Below, in pieces: positions 1 through 6,618 of a stretch of 8,731 nt of DNA. The notes under the pieces were generated by a model. That model was given only the letters and a program-made list of their open reading frames with translations, did not search any database and had not been told where the DNA came from. How positions within the stretch are numbered: the stretch's first letter is position 1; each line of letters begins with the position of its first letter. The translations under genes and the position numbers were made by a program. The DNA lies in contig CAZYLK010000224.1 of assembly GCA_964648365.1 (NCBI GenBank), positions 1 through 8,731 of the forward strand. The letters run 5' to 3'. Source of the stretch: SURF-32 sp964648365 (GTDB lineage Bacteria; Planctomycetota; Phycisphaerae; UBA1845).

Positions 1-132
1 CGCGGCCTCTGCCTCGACTGCGGATACAATCTCGCCGGCAACACGACCGGCCGCTGCCCGGAGTGCGGAAACACGGTCAGACCTGCCATCAGCGGCCAAG
101 ATGCGATAAGCGCCCATCGCCCGCGCCGGTAA
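1..132 (+). CDS. C-terminal end of a zinc-ribbon protein (5' end outside window)
   Basis: The window opens inside an open frame that reads 43 codons and stops at TAA (130-132). The visible part is a complete four-cysteine zinc ribbon, with Cys at residues 4, 7, 19 and 22 of the fragment (CLDCGYNL ... CPECG), followed by a short polar, basic tail. In Planctomycetes this ribbon normally sits at the cytoplasmic C-terminus of small membrane proteins, after a transmembrane helix and an arginine-rich stretch; those parts would lie to the left of the window, so the membrane anchoring is inferred. The ribbon DNA is strikingly similar to that of the gene ending at 4628 (about 87% over 68 nt), much closer than to the ribbon ending at 4035. 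The ligand (probably zinc) and partner are unknown. Confidence 0.85.
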   Translation, partial: RGLCLDCGYNLAGNTTGRCPECGNTVRPAISGQDAISAHRPRR

Positions 133-312
133 GCTCCAGCGACACTTGATTGGAACCCGACCCGCGTTGCGTCTACATGTCGATTCGGGCGATCACGAAG
201 AAGAGGTTCACGCCCGCGAGCGGCAGCGGGCCGGGCTCGTGCCGGCCGCGCGGTGACCAGCGTGACGCCGGGGCAGCGCGGCGCACCGATCGGGCGGGTA
301 CACTCGCCCGCG
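133..312. other. Intergenic region ahead of the long gene
   Basis: This 180-nt gap follows the zinc-ribbon stop codon. It contains a GC hairpin at 229-247 (arms GGCCGG and CCGGCC, 7-nt loop) with no U-tract on either side, so its value as a terminator is doubtful. A second small hairpin at 291-310 (arms CGGGCG and CGCCCG) encloses TACACT. On the minus strand, roughly 240 down to a TAG at 173-175, a short frame with good codon use ends in VNLFFVIARIDM; it could be the relic 3' end of a lost gene or chance. No tRNA or convincing -35/-10 pair was found. Confidence 0.4.
298..303 (+). promoter_or_regulatory. Possible -10 element (TACACT) for the long gene
   Basis: TACACT lies 9 nt ahead of the ATG at 313 and inside the loop of a 6-bp hairpin (291-296 with 305-310). 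If it is a -10 box, transcription would begin near 310 and the mRNA would be almost leaderless, which would also exclude the GTG at 253 as the start. There is no recognisable -35 at the expected distance, so this is weak. Confidence 0.2.
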
Positions 313-3300
313 ATGCAGCCGAAAGACCGTCGAACTCGACTGGCCAGCGCCAATGTCGCCCGTGGACGGATGTTCATGAAATCCGAGATGGGCTGGCTGC
401 CGGGCTGCCCGGTCCGCTCTACAGAGGGCGTCGTCGAGTGGCTCCACGTTCCGCGCGAGGGCGGCCGCGAACTCTCGATCACGCGCCTCGACCGCCATGC
501 CATCCACGGAGCCACGAATACCTGGTCCCGGCTCGTCAACCGCTTTCCGCGCGTGTTGCCCCACCTCGTCGACGACGTACCGCTGTGGAAGTCGTCCTTG
601 CCGCGCCTCCTCGGCCGGCTCAAAGAGGCGATTCACGATGGCAAGCCGCTGCCCCGTTCGCTGCTGGATGAGGCGAGCGCCTTTGCCCCCGCGGACGTAC
701 GATCCGCACGCCGTACCGTCACCGGCGATCCGAGAGTACGCGCGTTCGTCGAGGCTCAGACGTGGCTGACGTACCTTTACCCAGTTGAGTTCGGTGCGGC
801 GGTGTCCTGGGCGAGGGCCAACGCCGCGCTCATCGACGACGTCGCCCGGCGCCATGAGCTGCGTGCAGTCTTGGCGATGTACGAACTGCATCGCCGTGAC
901 ACGGCCCGGCGCGTGCGGCCGCTGGTAGAGTTTCTCGCCCATCCGCAAGTCGCGACCTGTCCGGCGCAAGGAGCCACGGCATATATCGAGCAGCTCCGAG
1001 CGCGCGTCACGGCGCTCAAACGTCGCCTGCCGCCACAGCCGCTTCCCACCCGACCCCCCGGAGACGTTGGCGAGCACGTCTGCGGATTCCTGGCGTGGCT
1101 GGCGGGGCAGGATCGGGGGCCGCGGCGGCGGGCCCTGGAGATGTGCTCGTGGCTGCTCTCGCCGGCGCTGCTCGAAGCACGGCAGGCATGGTGGACCGAC
1201 GCGGAATCGCTCGCGCTGAAGATCGCGCGCGCCCGACGCGACTTCCAGCACGAACACCACCGGCGCGTGATCGATAAGTTCATCGCGCGAGTTGTGAAAC
1301 TGGAAGGCGCGGCGCCCGCCCCGCTGAACGTGCCGCTGCTGTTGCAGTACATCCAGCGGACGTCGCTTGGCGTCAACGAACACCTGCACAAGTCTCTTGT
1401 CGGCGCGCTGCCCCGGATGCCGATCGTCCACAGCGGCAAGCTGGCCCGGGCCAGCTTCGTTCACGAGTGCTTAACGTTGATCGATGACGGGCGGCGCGAG
1501 AGCGTCGCGCTTGTGTCGGAGCTTGCCGCGCACCTGAAACGTGGCGCCGATCTCTGGCGCGCCTGGGTCGAGCCGCAGCGGATATGGCACAAGCGATCGT
1601 GGGGACTGATCTTCACCGTATGCATGGACGAGTTCCCGCCCGCACGACGCAGGCAGTTGTTCCAGGCCATCGAATGGTACGCACGATCCAATGAGGGCGA
1701 GCTGACGCCGTCGATCGGCGGGTTGCTCGCGACGCTGGTGGCCGCTCCGGGATCCGCCGAGGACGCGTGCGAGCGACTGACGGCGCTGCAGGCTGCCAAC
1801 GACAAGCTGGACTACTTGAACGAAGACGCCGCGGAAGCGGCGGCGAACCTGTCGGAGGACGCGGCCGGTTTCGCGGCAGTGTACCAGGCGCTCTCGGCAC
1901 GCGACGCGTTTGGCGACCACGACCGCGAGGCGCTGATGGCGGCCCAGCACACGCTGGCACGCGCCGGCTGGGGGCACTTACTTCGCGACACGATCGTCGA
2001 CGGCCGCGCGGCGGACCTTTCGACGCTGATCACACGCCTGACCGCCTGCCATCCGCTCAAGTGCAACCCGTCCCTTCCATCCGCGCCCGAGCAACCAGAA
2101 TCGCCCGACTGGGCGTCCACCTATCCGCCTCCGCTCCGCGCTTCCGCCGCCGCGCTCAACGCGCTCGACTCGGCCGCTCAAGCGAAGTGCGACCGGATTC
2201 TCAAGGGAATCATCCACGATCCCGCCCGGCTGGATGACGAGATCGACGCACTTCAACAGCTCGCGTCCGCGCGCCCGCAAGACGATCGGCTTCGGACTCG
2301 ACTCGCGCGGCTGCGACAACAGCGCGCCGTCCCGACGACGCCGTCTGCCAAACAGATTCGCAAGGCCGTCGCGCGCATTGATCGTGCGACACGCTCGGCG
2401 GCTGTTCGACAGCTCGAAGCGTGGTCGCGCAGCGCGTTGGCAGCGGCGGTGTCCGCGCAGTTCGGATCCGTTGATGAATCCTCGCCCCTGCTCGACGATC
2501 GGCACATCCGTGCACTTTCGGCTGCGCTGAACCTGGGAGACAACCACAAGCGGCTGGCGATGCAGCTCTTCCGCCGGCGATGCGGCGATCCGCCGTGGCG
2601 GCCGCTCGAGCACGAGGCGAATCAAGCGTTCGCCGCCCGCATGGCGGACCGGGGTCTGTCGCTGGATCCGTGGCTCGACGCCGCATCCTGCGAATGGGGG
2701 GTCGGTGATGCGAATCGGCTGACGGTCGGCTTCGAAGATGATCCGCTTGAGATCTTCCAGATGGGGGCGCCGTTCGGCACTTGTCTGACGCCGGGCGATT
2801 TCAACTTCTTCTCGACGCTCGCCAACGCCGCCGACATCAACAAGCGTGTGCTGTACGCGCGCGACGACGCCGGCCGCATCGAGGGGCGATGCCTGTTTGC
2901 ACTCAGCGACGGCGGGGGCCTGTTGGTGTTCCATGCCTACTGCACGAACAACAGTCTGCCGTTCGGCCAGTACGTTGCCACGCTGGCCGTGGATCTCGCC
3001 CGGCGAATGAACACGGTCGTCGTCAAGAGCGGCCATGTTTCCTGCCTTGTATCCGACGATTGGTATGACGACGGCGCGAAGGACATCGCCGAACGCTTCG
3101 AGGCGCTGCGCGAGGGATCATCCTTCCGGGCGCATCTCGACTCCATCGAGCCGGCAGCGATCCGCATGGAGGTGGAGCGCGCATTCGCGCCGGTTCCGCT
3201 AAACGGGCTGACGCTTTCGCTGTTGCTCGAACTCGACGAGTTTGTCCGGCGGCCGTCATTGCTACCGCCGCTGGCGGGCGAGTTGGAGCAAGCCGAAGGC

Positions 3301-3633
3301 CTTGCGGCGTGGCTGTGGCATCGCGTCGTCCGCCTTGCCTATGAGGCCGGTGACGACGCACTCGCGCGCCGCGTGTTCCATCGCCACCTCATTCCTGTCA
3401 TCCGAAACCGCAAGCGCCAGGACGGCTGGTGCTACGGCGAGTCAGCCCAGGTTATCGCGCATCTCGACCCGACCGTGGCAATCCGCCTAGTTCGCCAGAC
3501 GCGCTCGCGTGGCATTCGTCGTGACGAGGACGAGCCGGAACCAGCCCGGCGTCGCATCCTTGGTTTGGCCCTCAGACGCCTCGGGCGAGAACGGCGGGCC
3601 CGCGTGCTGCTCGGAAAAGAGGACACGACGTAG
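313..3633 (+). CDS. Long uncharacterised cytoplasmic protein with a conserved C-terminal module
   Basis: A single unbroken frame of about 1106 codons. I do not recognise a named family. No signal peptide or membrane helix is visible, so it is probably cytoplasmic. Residues 1 to about 780 look mostly alpha-helical and rich in Ala, Arg and Leu, like a helical-repeat scaffold. A distinct mixed alpha/beta module follows at about 795-930: FGTCLTPGDFN, then FSTLANAADINKRVLYARD, then GR.LFALS..GGLLVFHAY, and then DDWYDDG. The order Cys, Asn-rich loop, NKRVLYARD strand and FHAY strand looks like a compact catalytic or binding fold. I recall similar stretches in large hypothetical planctomycete proteins, but that is memory, not a search. 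A helical tail (about 930-1106) ends in a basic stretch. Start is uncertain: GTG 253, ATG 313 and ATG 370 are all in frame and none has a good ribosome-binding site; 313 is a compromise. The zinc-ribbon gene follows 12 nt downstream. Confidence 0.85.
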   Translation: MQPKDRRTRLASANVARGRMFMKSEMGWLPGCPVRSTEGVVEWLHVPREGGRELSITRLDRHAIHGATNTWSRLVNRFPRVLPHLVDDVPLWKSSLPRLLGRLKEAIHDGKPLPRSLLDEASAFAPADVRSARRTVTGDPRVRAFVEAQTWLTYLYPVEFGAAVSWARANAALIDDVARRHELRAVLAMYELHRRDTARRVRPLVEFLAHPQVATCPAQGATAYIEQLRARVTALKRRLPPQPLPTRPPGDVGEHVCGFLAWLAGQDRGPRRRALEMCSWLLSPALLEARQAWWTDAESLALKIARARRDFQHEHHRRVIDKFIARVVKLEGAAPAPLNVPLLLQYIQRTSLGVNEHLHKSLVGALPRMPIVHSGKLARASFVHECLTLIDDGRRESVALVSELAAHLKRGADLWRAWVEPQRIWHKRSWGLIFTVCMDEFPPARRRQLFQAIEWYARSNEGELTPSIGGLLATLVAAPGSAEDACERLTALQAANDKLDYLNEDAAEAAANLSEDAAGFAAVYQALSARDAFGDHDREALMAAQHTLARAGWGHLLRDTIVDGRAADLSTLITRLTACHPLKCNPSLPSAPEQPESPDWASTYPPPLRASAAALNALDSAAQAKCDRILKGIIHDPARLDDEIDALQQLASARPQDDRLRTRLARLRQQRAVPTTPSAKQIRKAVARIDRATRSAAVRQLEAWSRSALAAAVSAQFGSVDESSPLLDDRHIRALSAALNLGDNHKRLAMQLFRRRCGDPPWRPLEHEANQAFAARMADRGLSLDPWLDAASCEWGVGDANRLTVGFEDDPLEIFQMGAPFGTCLTPGDFNFFSTLANAADINKRVLYARDDAGRIEGRCLFALSDGGGLLVFHAYCTNNSLPFGQYVATLAVDLARRMNTVVVKSGHVSCLVSDDWYDDGAKDIAERFEALREGSSFRAHLDSIEPAAIRMEVERAFAPVPLNGLTLSLLLELDEFVRRPSLLPPLAGELEQAEGLAAWLWHRVVRLAYEAGDDALARRVFHRHLIPVIRNRKRQDGWCYGESAQVIAHLDPTVAIRLVRQTRSRGIRRDEDEPEPARRRILGLALRRLGRERRARVLLGKEDTT

Positions 3634-3645
3634 CCCTGACGTCTG

Positions 3646-4035
3646 GTGCACGAAGAAGATCGGAAAGGGCTTTTAGTTCACGCCGCTCGGGGCGTTCTTG
3701 GAGTCTGCACGGACGCCTTGCTGGGGGGCGCAGCCGATCCTGCACCTGCAACCGTGCGTCTGGCCGCATTCGCATGCGAGCGCACGATCGCCTGCCGCGC
3801 AATCATAACACGGGGCGACGGCCCGCCGGACGTGCGGGAAGAGTATGTCGTTCGTGAACTCAGCCTTCCCTTCTGGTTCGTCCTCGCCGCGTTCGGCGGC
3901 TACCCCGGATACGCGATGATCTATCGTCGCGTGGTCATGCACCGCCGCCGCCGCAACCAGTGCACGGCCTGTGGATACAACCTGACGGGCCTGACGTCGG
4001 ATCGGTGTCCCGAGTGTGGAGAAGCCGCATCATAA
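3646..4035 (+). CDS. Small membrane-anchored zinc-ribbon protein, possibly 5'-truncated
   Basis: From a GTG start the frame gives 129 aa. The C-terminal half is convincing: a membrane helix at about 73-92 (LPFWFVLAAFGGYPGYAMIY), a basic stretch (RR..MHRRRR, 94-103), then a zinc ribbon with Cys 106, 109, 121 and 124 (CTACGYNL ... CPECG). By the positive-inside rule the ribbon faces the cytoplasm. Proteins of this architecture are usually longer and begin with an N-terminal hydrophobic segment, as the next gene does. Here residues 1-60 lack a clear one, and their codons end in G or C much less often than in neighbouring genes. The gene may therefore be a shortened copy, or the true start may lie further in (TTG 3718 or GTG 3754 are in frame). 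It begins 12 nt after the long gene stops and overlaps the next gene. Function unknown. Confidence 0.55.
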   Translation: MHEEDRKGLLVHAARGVLGVCTDALLGGAADPAPATVRLAAFACERTIACRAIITRGDGPPDVREEYVVRELSLPFWFVLAAFGGYPGYAMIYRRVVMHRRRRNQCTACGYNLTGLTSDRCPECGEAAS

Positions 4036-4628
4036 AAGCGACCCATCGAATCCTGACCTTCGCCGCCCTCGTCACCGGGCTCGTCTGCGCCGACAGTTGC
4101 CGGCCGCGGTTCAGCCGCAGCCCGCGCAACTCACTGGCAAGCGACTGCCATTCGGTCGGCTGGCGGTACCGTTACGAACTTCCCGACGACGCCCGGCTGG
4201 GTGAGAAATGCACGCTCACCCTTGGCGCGTCGGGCGGGTTCTTCTTCGCAGACATCGACGCGTATGTGAGCCACGGCCGCACGTTCCAGGAGGAGGAGGT
4301 CCGGCTTGTCCTGCTACGGTACTCACGGGGAGGCGTCTGCAGCGAGTGCAGCCCGGGCAGTCACCCGGAGATGCTCGAAACGCACTATCCGGTCCAGACA
4401 GGCGTTCTCATCCCTCTCTGGGCGCTGACCCTCGTCTTCGGCTTCTTCCCAACCATCTGCTGGATCCGCCGACGGCGCCGCGAACGCGCCCGCCGCAAGC
4501 GCGGCCTCTGCCCCGCCTGCGGTTACAATCTCGCCGGCAACACCAGCGGCGCGTGCCCGGAATGCGGCACGGCGCGATTACCGTCTCAGGAGACCCTCCA
4601 CGATCACGCGACCGAACCGACGCCTTGA
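4014..4628 (+). CDS. Membrane protein with exported domain and cytoplasmic zinc ribbon
   Basis: About 204 aa from GTG 4014. The start is approximate: GTG 4005 and GTG 3960 are also in frame, but 4014 gives the shortest basic N-terminus (MWRSRIIK) ahead of the first hydrophobic stretch (about 14-25). An exported domain of about 100 residues follows, with an extra CxxC pair (Cys 109 and 112). Next come a second membrane helix (about 131-152, LIPLWALTLVFGFFPTICWI), a run of Arg/Lys, and the zinc ribbon (Cys 166, 169, 181, 184). The layout helix, exported domain, helix, basic stretch, ribbon is the typical planctomycete form. The predicted topology puts the exported domain outside and the ribbon in the cytoplasm. 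Its start lies within the last codons of the preceding ribbon gene (22-nt overlap), and its end overlaps the next gene, suggesting translational coupling. Whether it senses, binds or scaffolds something is unknown. Confidence 0.82.
   Translation: MWRSRIIKATHRILTFAALVTGLVCADSCRPRFSRSPRNSLASDCHSVGWRYRYELPDDARLGEKCTLTLGASGGFFFADIDAYVSHGRTFQEEEVRLVLLRYSRGGVCSECSPGSHPEMLETHYPVQTGVLIPLWALTLVFGFFPTICWIRRRRRERARRKRGLCPACGYNLAGNTSGACPECGTARLPSQETLHDHATEPTP
4588..4592 (+). promoter_or_regulatory. Ribosome-binding site AGGAG for the lipoprotein gene
   Basis: AGGAG lies exactly 7 nt before an in-frame ACG at 4600, inside the 3' end of the zinc-ribbon gene. The spacing is ideal, and no ATG, GTG or TTG lies at the right distance in any frame. 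The site is the main argument for taking ACG 4600 as the start of the lipoprotein gene. Confidence 0.5.
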
Positions 4629-5301
4629 TGCCTCGTCGCGACGGCTGCTGCTCGCACTGCCCCTGATCCTCGCGTCCGGATGCGTCACGCAGCGAACGTA
4701 CGAGTTCAACGCCGGCGCGGCCGAGCAGTTTCAATGGGACGGCCGCGTTCGCGTCACCGTCGACGACCGGCCCGTCATCAGGCCCCTGCTCACAACGACG
4801 ATGGAGCCGCAGATCAGCCGCGTCGAGCTGGTCGGCAGCCACGACCGCAACGTCGTTGTGGACCTGACCCGCGTCGACGATGCCCGCGTGCCGCTCGCCC
4901 GGGTGCAGGATGTCGGCTACGCCCCGGACCAGATCCTTGCCGGCATGGAGATCAAGCCGTTCCGCGGCACGGTGATGATTGCGACGAATCCGACCTCGCC
5001 CGACCCCGCCGAAATGCAGCAATGCATGGAGATCATCTCGGACGTCCATTCGCGACGATTCGACGAGTTAGCGGCGAACGAACTGGTCGCCGCGTGCTTT
5101 GTAGCCGCGACGCAGGTGGAGACGCGCTATGAGCTTGACGCAAACACGATCGTCCGCATCCGCGCTTCCGGCCCGGACCGACGGCTGCTGCACGTCATCG
5201 TCGAAGATCGGACCGGACAGGTCGTACACGAATACGCCCCGCTCGACCTGACCGTCACCGAGGCCGCTGCCGCCCGCCGCCACGGGGCCAACGAACGCTG
5301 A
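4600..5301 (+). CDS. Lipoprotein of unknown function with a non-standard (ACG) start
   Basis: The first ATG in this frame is at 4801, but coding clearly begins earlier. In-frame codons from 4600 encode a textbook lipoprotein signal: a basic N-terminus (RPNRR ... RR), a hydrophobic core LLLALPLIL and a lipobox ASG followed by Cys (codon 4681-4683, residue 28). No ATG, GTG or TTG occurs in frame between the upstream stop (TGA near 4426) and 4801. ACG 4600, preceded by AGGAG at a 7-nt spacing, is the best start and gives 233 aa. Alternatives are CTG 4645, which gives a signal with no basic end, or a 1-nt error after the ATG at 4628 that overlaps the upstream TGA. The mature part, about 205 residues, is mixed beta/alpha with no motif I recognise. 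It would be anchored in a membrane facing the periplasm. It is the last gene of the + strand run and ends 54 nt from the convergent cca gene. Confidence 0.75.
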   Translation, partial: TITRPNRRLDASSRRLLLALPLILASGCVTQRTYEFNAGAAEQFQWDGRVRVTVDDRPVIRPLLTTTMEPQISRVELVGSHDRNVVVDLTRVDDARVPLARVQDVGYAPDQILAGMEIKPFRGTVMIATNPTSPDPAEMQQCMEIISDVHSRRFDELAANELVAACFVAATQVETRYELDANTIVRIRASGPDRRLLHVIVEDRTGQVVHEYAPLDLTVTEAAAARRHGANER

Positions 5302-5303
5302 CA

Positions 5304-5334
5304 CGCGCCGGCTTGACCTCGTTCGCACGGCGCG
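5304..5334. terminator. Possible hairpin between convergent genes
   Basis: A perfect 7-bp inverted repeat (CGCGCCG at 5304-5310, CGGCGCG at 5328-5334) with a 17-nt loop sits between the lipoprotein stop and the cca stop. Such a position suits a bidirectional terminator, but there is no T-run on either side, so Rho-independent termination is not supported by the sequence. Confidence 0.3.
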
Positions 5335-5343
5335 ACCCAGCGA

Positions 5344-5383
5344 GCACGTGCGCCGTCATGCCGACGAAGTTGCAAGCACGTGC
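5344..5383. repeat. Two copies of the palindrome GCACGTGC
   Basis: The 8-bp palindrome GCACGTGC occurs at 5344-5351 and again at 5376-5383, exactly 32 bp apart (about three helical turns). Because each copy is self-complementary, the pair can also form one 8-bp stem with a 24-nt loop that holds the cca stop codon. It could be a 3' hairpin of the cca mRNA, a paired protein-binding site, or chance in a GC-rich context. Confidence 0.45.
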
Positions 5384-6618
5384 ATGGCCAGGCGCAGCGC
5401 CGCGCCCGCGTCACCGACCTGCCCGTTGAGCTGCGCGCGATAGGCCGCGTCCAGCGCCCGCCTGAATCCCGGACCGGGCTGATAGCCCGCCGCGATCAGG
5501 TCGTCGCCCGCCACCAGCGGCGGCGGCGCCGCCTCCGCCGGATCCCACGCCAGGATCCGCGCCGCCAGCGCCTCGAAGGCCGCCGCGCCCGCCCCAGTTT
5601 CCGTCGAACCGCCCGCCCCCCCGGCCGCGCGCTCCGCCCGGGCTAGGTCAATGAGCAACGCCCGATCCGGATCCGCGGCCGTCGTGCGAACGTCCGCCTC
5701 CTCCCACGCATCCGGCGCGCGCAGGCGCGGTAAACCGCGAAGCAGATTCCGGGTCCGATCGGCGCACTCGTTACTGAGCCGCAGCGATTCCGCAAGCCCC
5801 GTCACGTCGCCCGCGGAGCGATCGCTGATCAGCGCCGCCAGCGCCAGCGGCGCCTCGACGGCACGCGGCGGCAGGTGCTCCAGCAGCGACCGCGCGTGAC
5901 GCGCCTGATCGACCGTCCAGTCCCACCCCTCCGCCAGGTGACGGTGCAGGCCGGCCGCGGTCAGCAGTTCCCACCCCCGGGCGCGACAAGGGTCGGTGAT
6001 GATCTTCTCCAGTTCCATCCAGACGCGCTCGGCGCTGATCCGCCGCAGGCTGGCGGCCTCAGCCCGAATCGCCGCCAGCGTTTCAACCTCGATGTCGAAG
6101 CCCAGACGGCTGGCAAAACGAATCGCCCGCAGCAGCCGCAAGTGATCCTCGCGAAATCGTTCGACCGGCGCGCCGATGGTGCGGATGACACCCGCCTTCA
6201 GGTCCGCCCGCCCGCCGACGTAGTCGATGACTTCGCCCGTCGCCGGGTCGAGGAACATTCCGTTGATGGTGAAGTCGCGCCGCAGCGCATCCTGCCGCGC
6301 GTCGGCGAACTCGACGCGATCGGGGCGGCGGCCGTCGGAATAGGAATGATCCGTGCGGAACGTCGCCACCTCCACGTCGTGCCGGTAGATCCGTACGAGA
6401 ATCACGCCGAACTGACGCCCGACGGCCCGGCAGCGACGGAACAGCCGCTGAACCTCGCCCGGCAGCGCGCTGGTCGCCACGTCGTAATCCTTCGGCTCCG
6501 CGCCCAGCAGCATATCCCGCACGCACCCACCGGCGAACAGCGCCTCGTGACCCGCCTTGCGGAGCATCTCGGCGACCTTGACGGCGGCCTCGCGGATCGT
6601 GTGAATGGTGCTAGTCAT
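5356..6618 (-). CDS. cca: CCA tRNA nucleotidyltransferase / poly(A) polymerase family protein
   Basis: A 420-aa class II nucleotidyltransferase, close to the usual length for the family. It adds nucleotides to RNA 3' ends without a DNA template, most likely CCA to tRNA, in the cytoplasm. The conserved motifs appear in order: FAGGCVRDMLLG (28-39); the metal-binding DxD in PKDYDVAT (Asp 44 and 46); VEVATFR (82-88); RRDFTING (113-120); EDHLRLLRAIRFASRLGF (157-174); and the ERxxxE-type helix ERVWMELEKI (197-206). The C-terminal part (about 230-420) is helical, Ala/Arg-rich and contains no HD-domain motif that I can see. Motifs alone do not cleanly separate CCA-adding enzymes from bacterial poly(A) polymerases, so PcnB-type activity remains possible. 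The ATG at 6616-6618 overlaps the end of rsmD by 8 nt, so the two are probably one transcript with coupled translation. Confidence 0.94.
   Translation of the reverse strand: MTSTIHTIREAAVKVAEMLRKAGHEALFAGGCVRDMLLGAEPKDYDVATSALPGEVQRLFRRCRAVGRQFGVILVRIYRHDVEVATFRTDHSYSDGRRPDRVEFADARQDALRRDFTINGMFLDPATGEVIDYVGGRADLKAGVIRTIGAPVERFREDHLRLLRAIRFASRLGFDIEVETLAAIRAEAASLRRISAERVWMELEKIITDPCRARGWELLTAAGLHRHLAEGWDWTVDQARHARSLLEHLPPRAVEAPLALAALISDRSAGDVTGLAESLRLSNECADRTRNLLRGLPRLRAPDAWEEADVRTTAADPDRALLIDLARAERAAGGAGGSTETGAGAAAFEALAARILAWDPAEAAPPPLVAGDDLIAAGYQPGPGFRRALDAAYRAQLNGQVGDAGAALRLAMHVLATSSA

Noticed and set aside
150..671. + strand frame of 173 aa overlapping the start of the long gene
   Set aside because: Its protein is almost all Arg, Pro, Ala and Gly and it overlaps the long gene in a shifted frame.
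208..1464. Long minus-strand open frame (418 aa) opposite the long gene
   Set aside because: It is Arg/Gly/Pro-rich low-quality sequence without domains, antisense to a frame with far better composition; typical of GC-rich DNA.
1978..3036. Second long minus-strand open frame (352 aa)
   Set aside because: It lies opposite the best conserved-looking part of the long protein and shows no motif or signal of its own.
4208..4666. + strand 152-aa frame across the zinc-ribbon gene and lipoprotein start
   Set aside because: It is a shifted-frame shadow; the other frame carries the membrane helix and ribbon.
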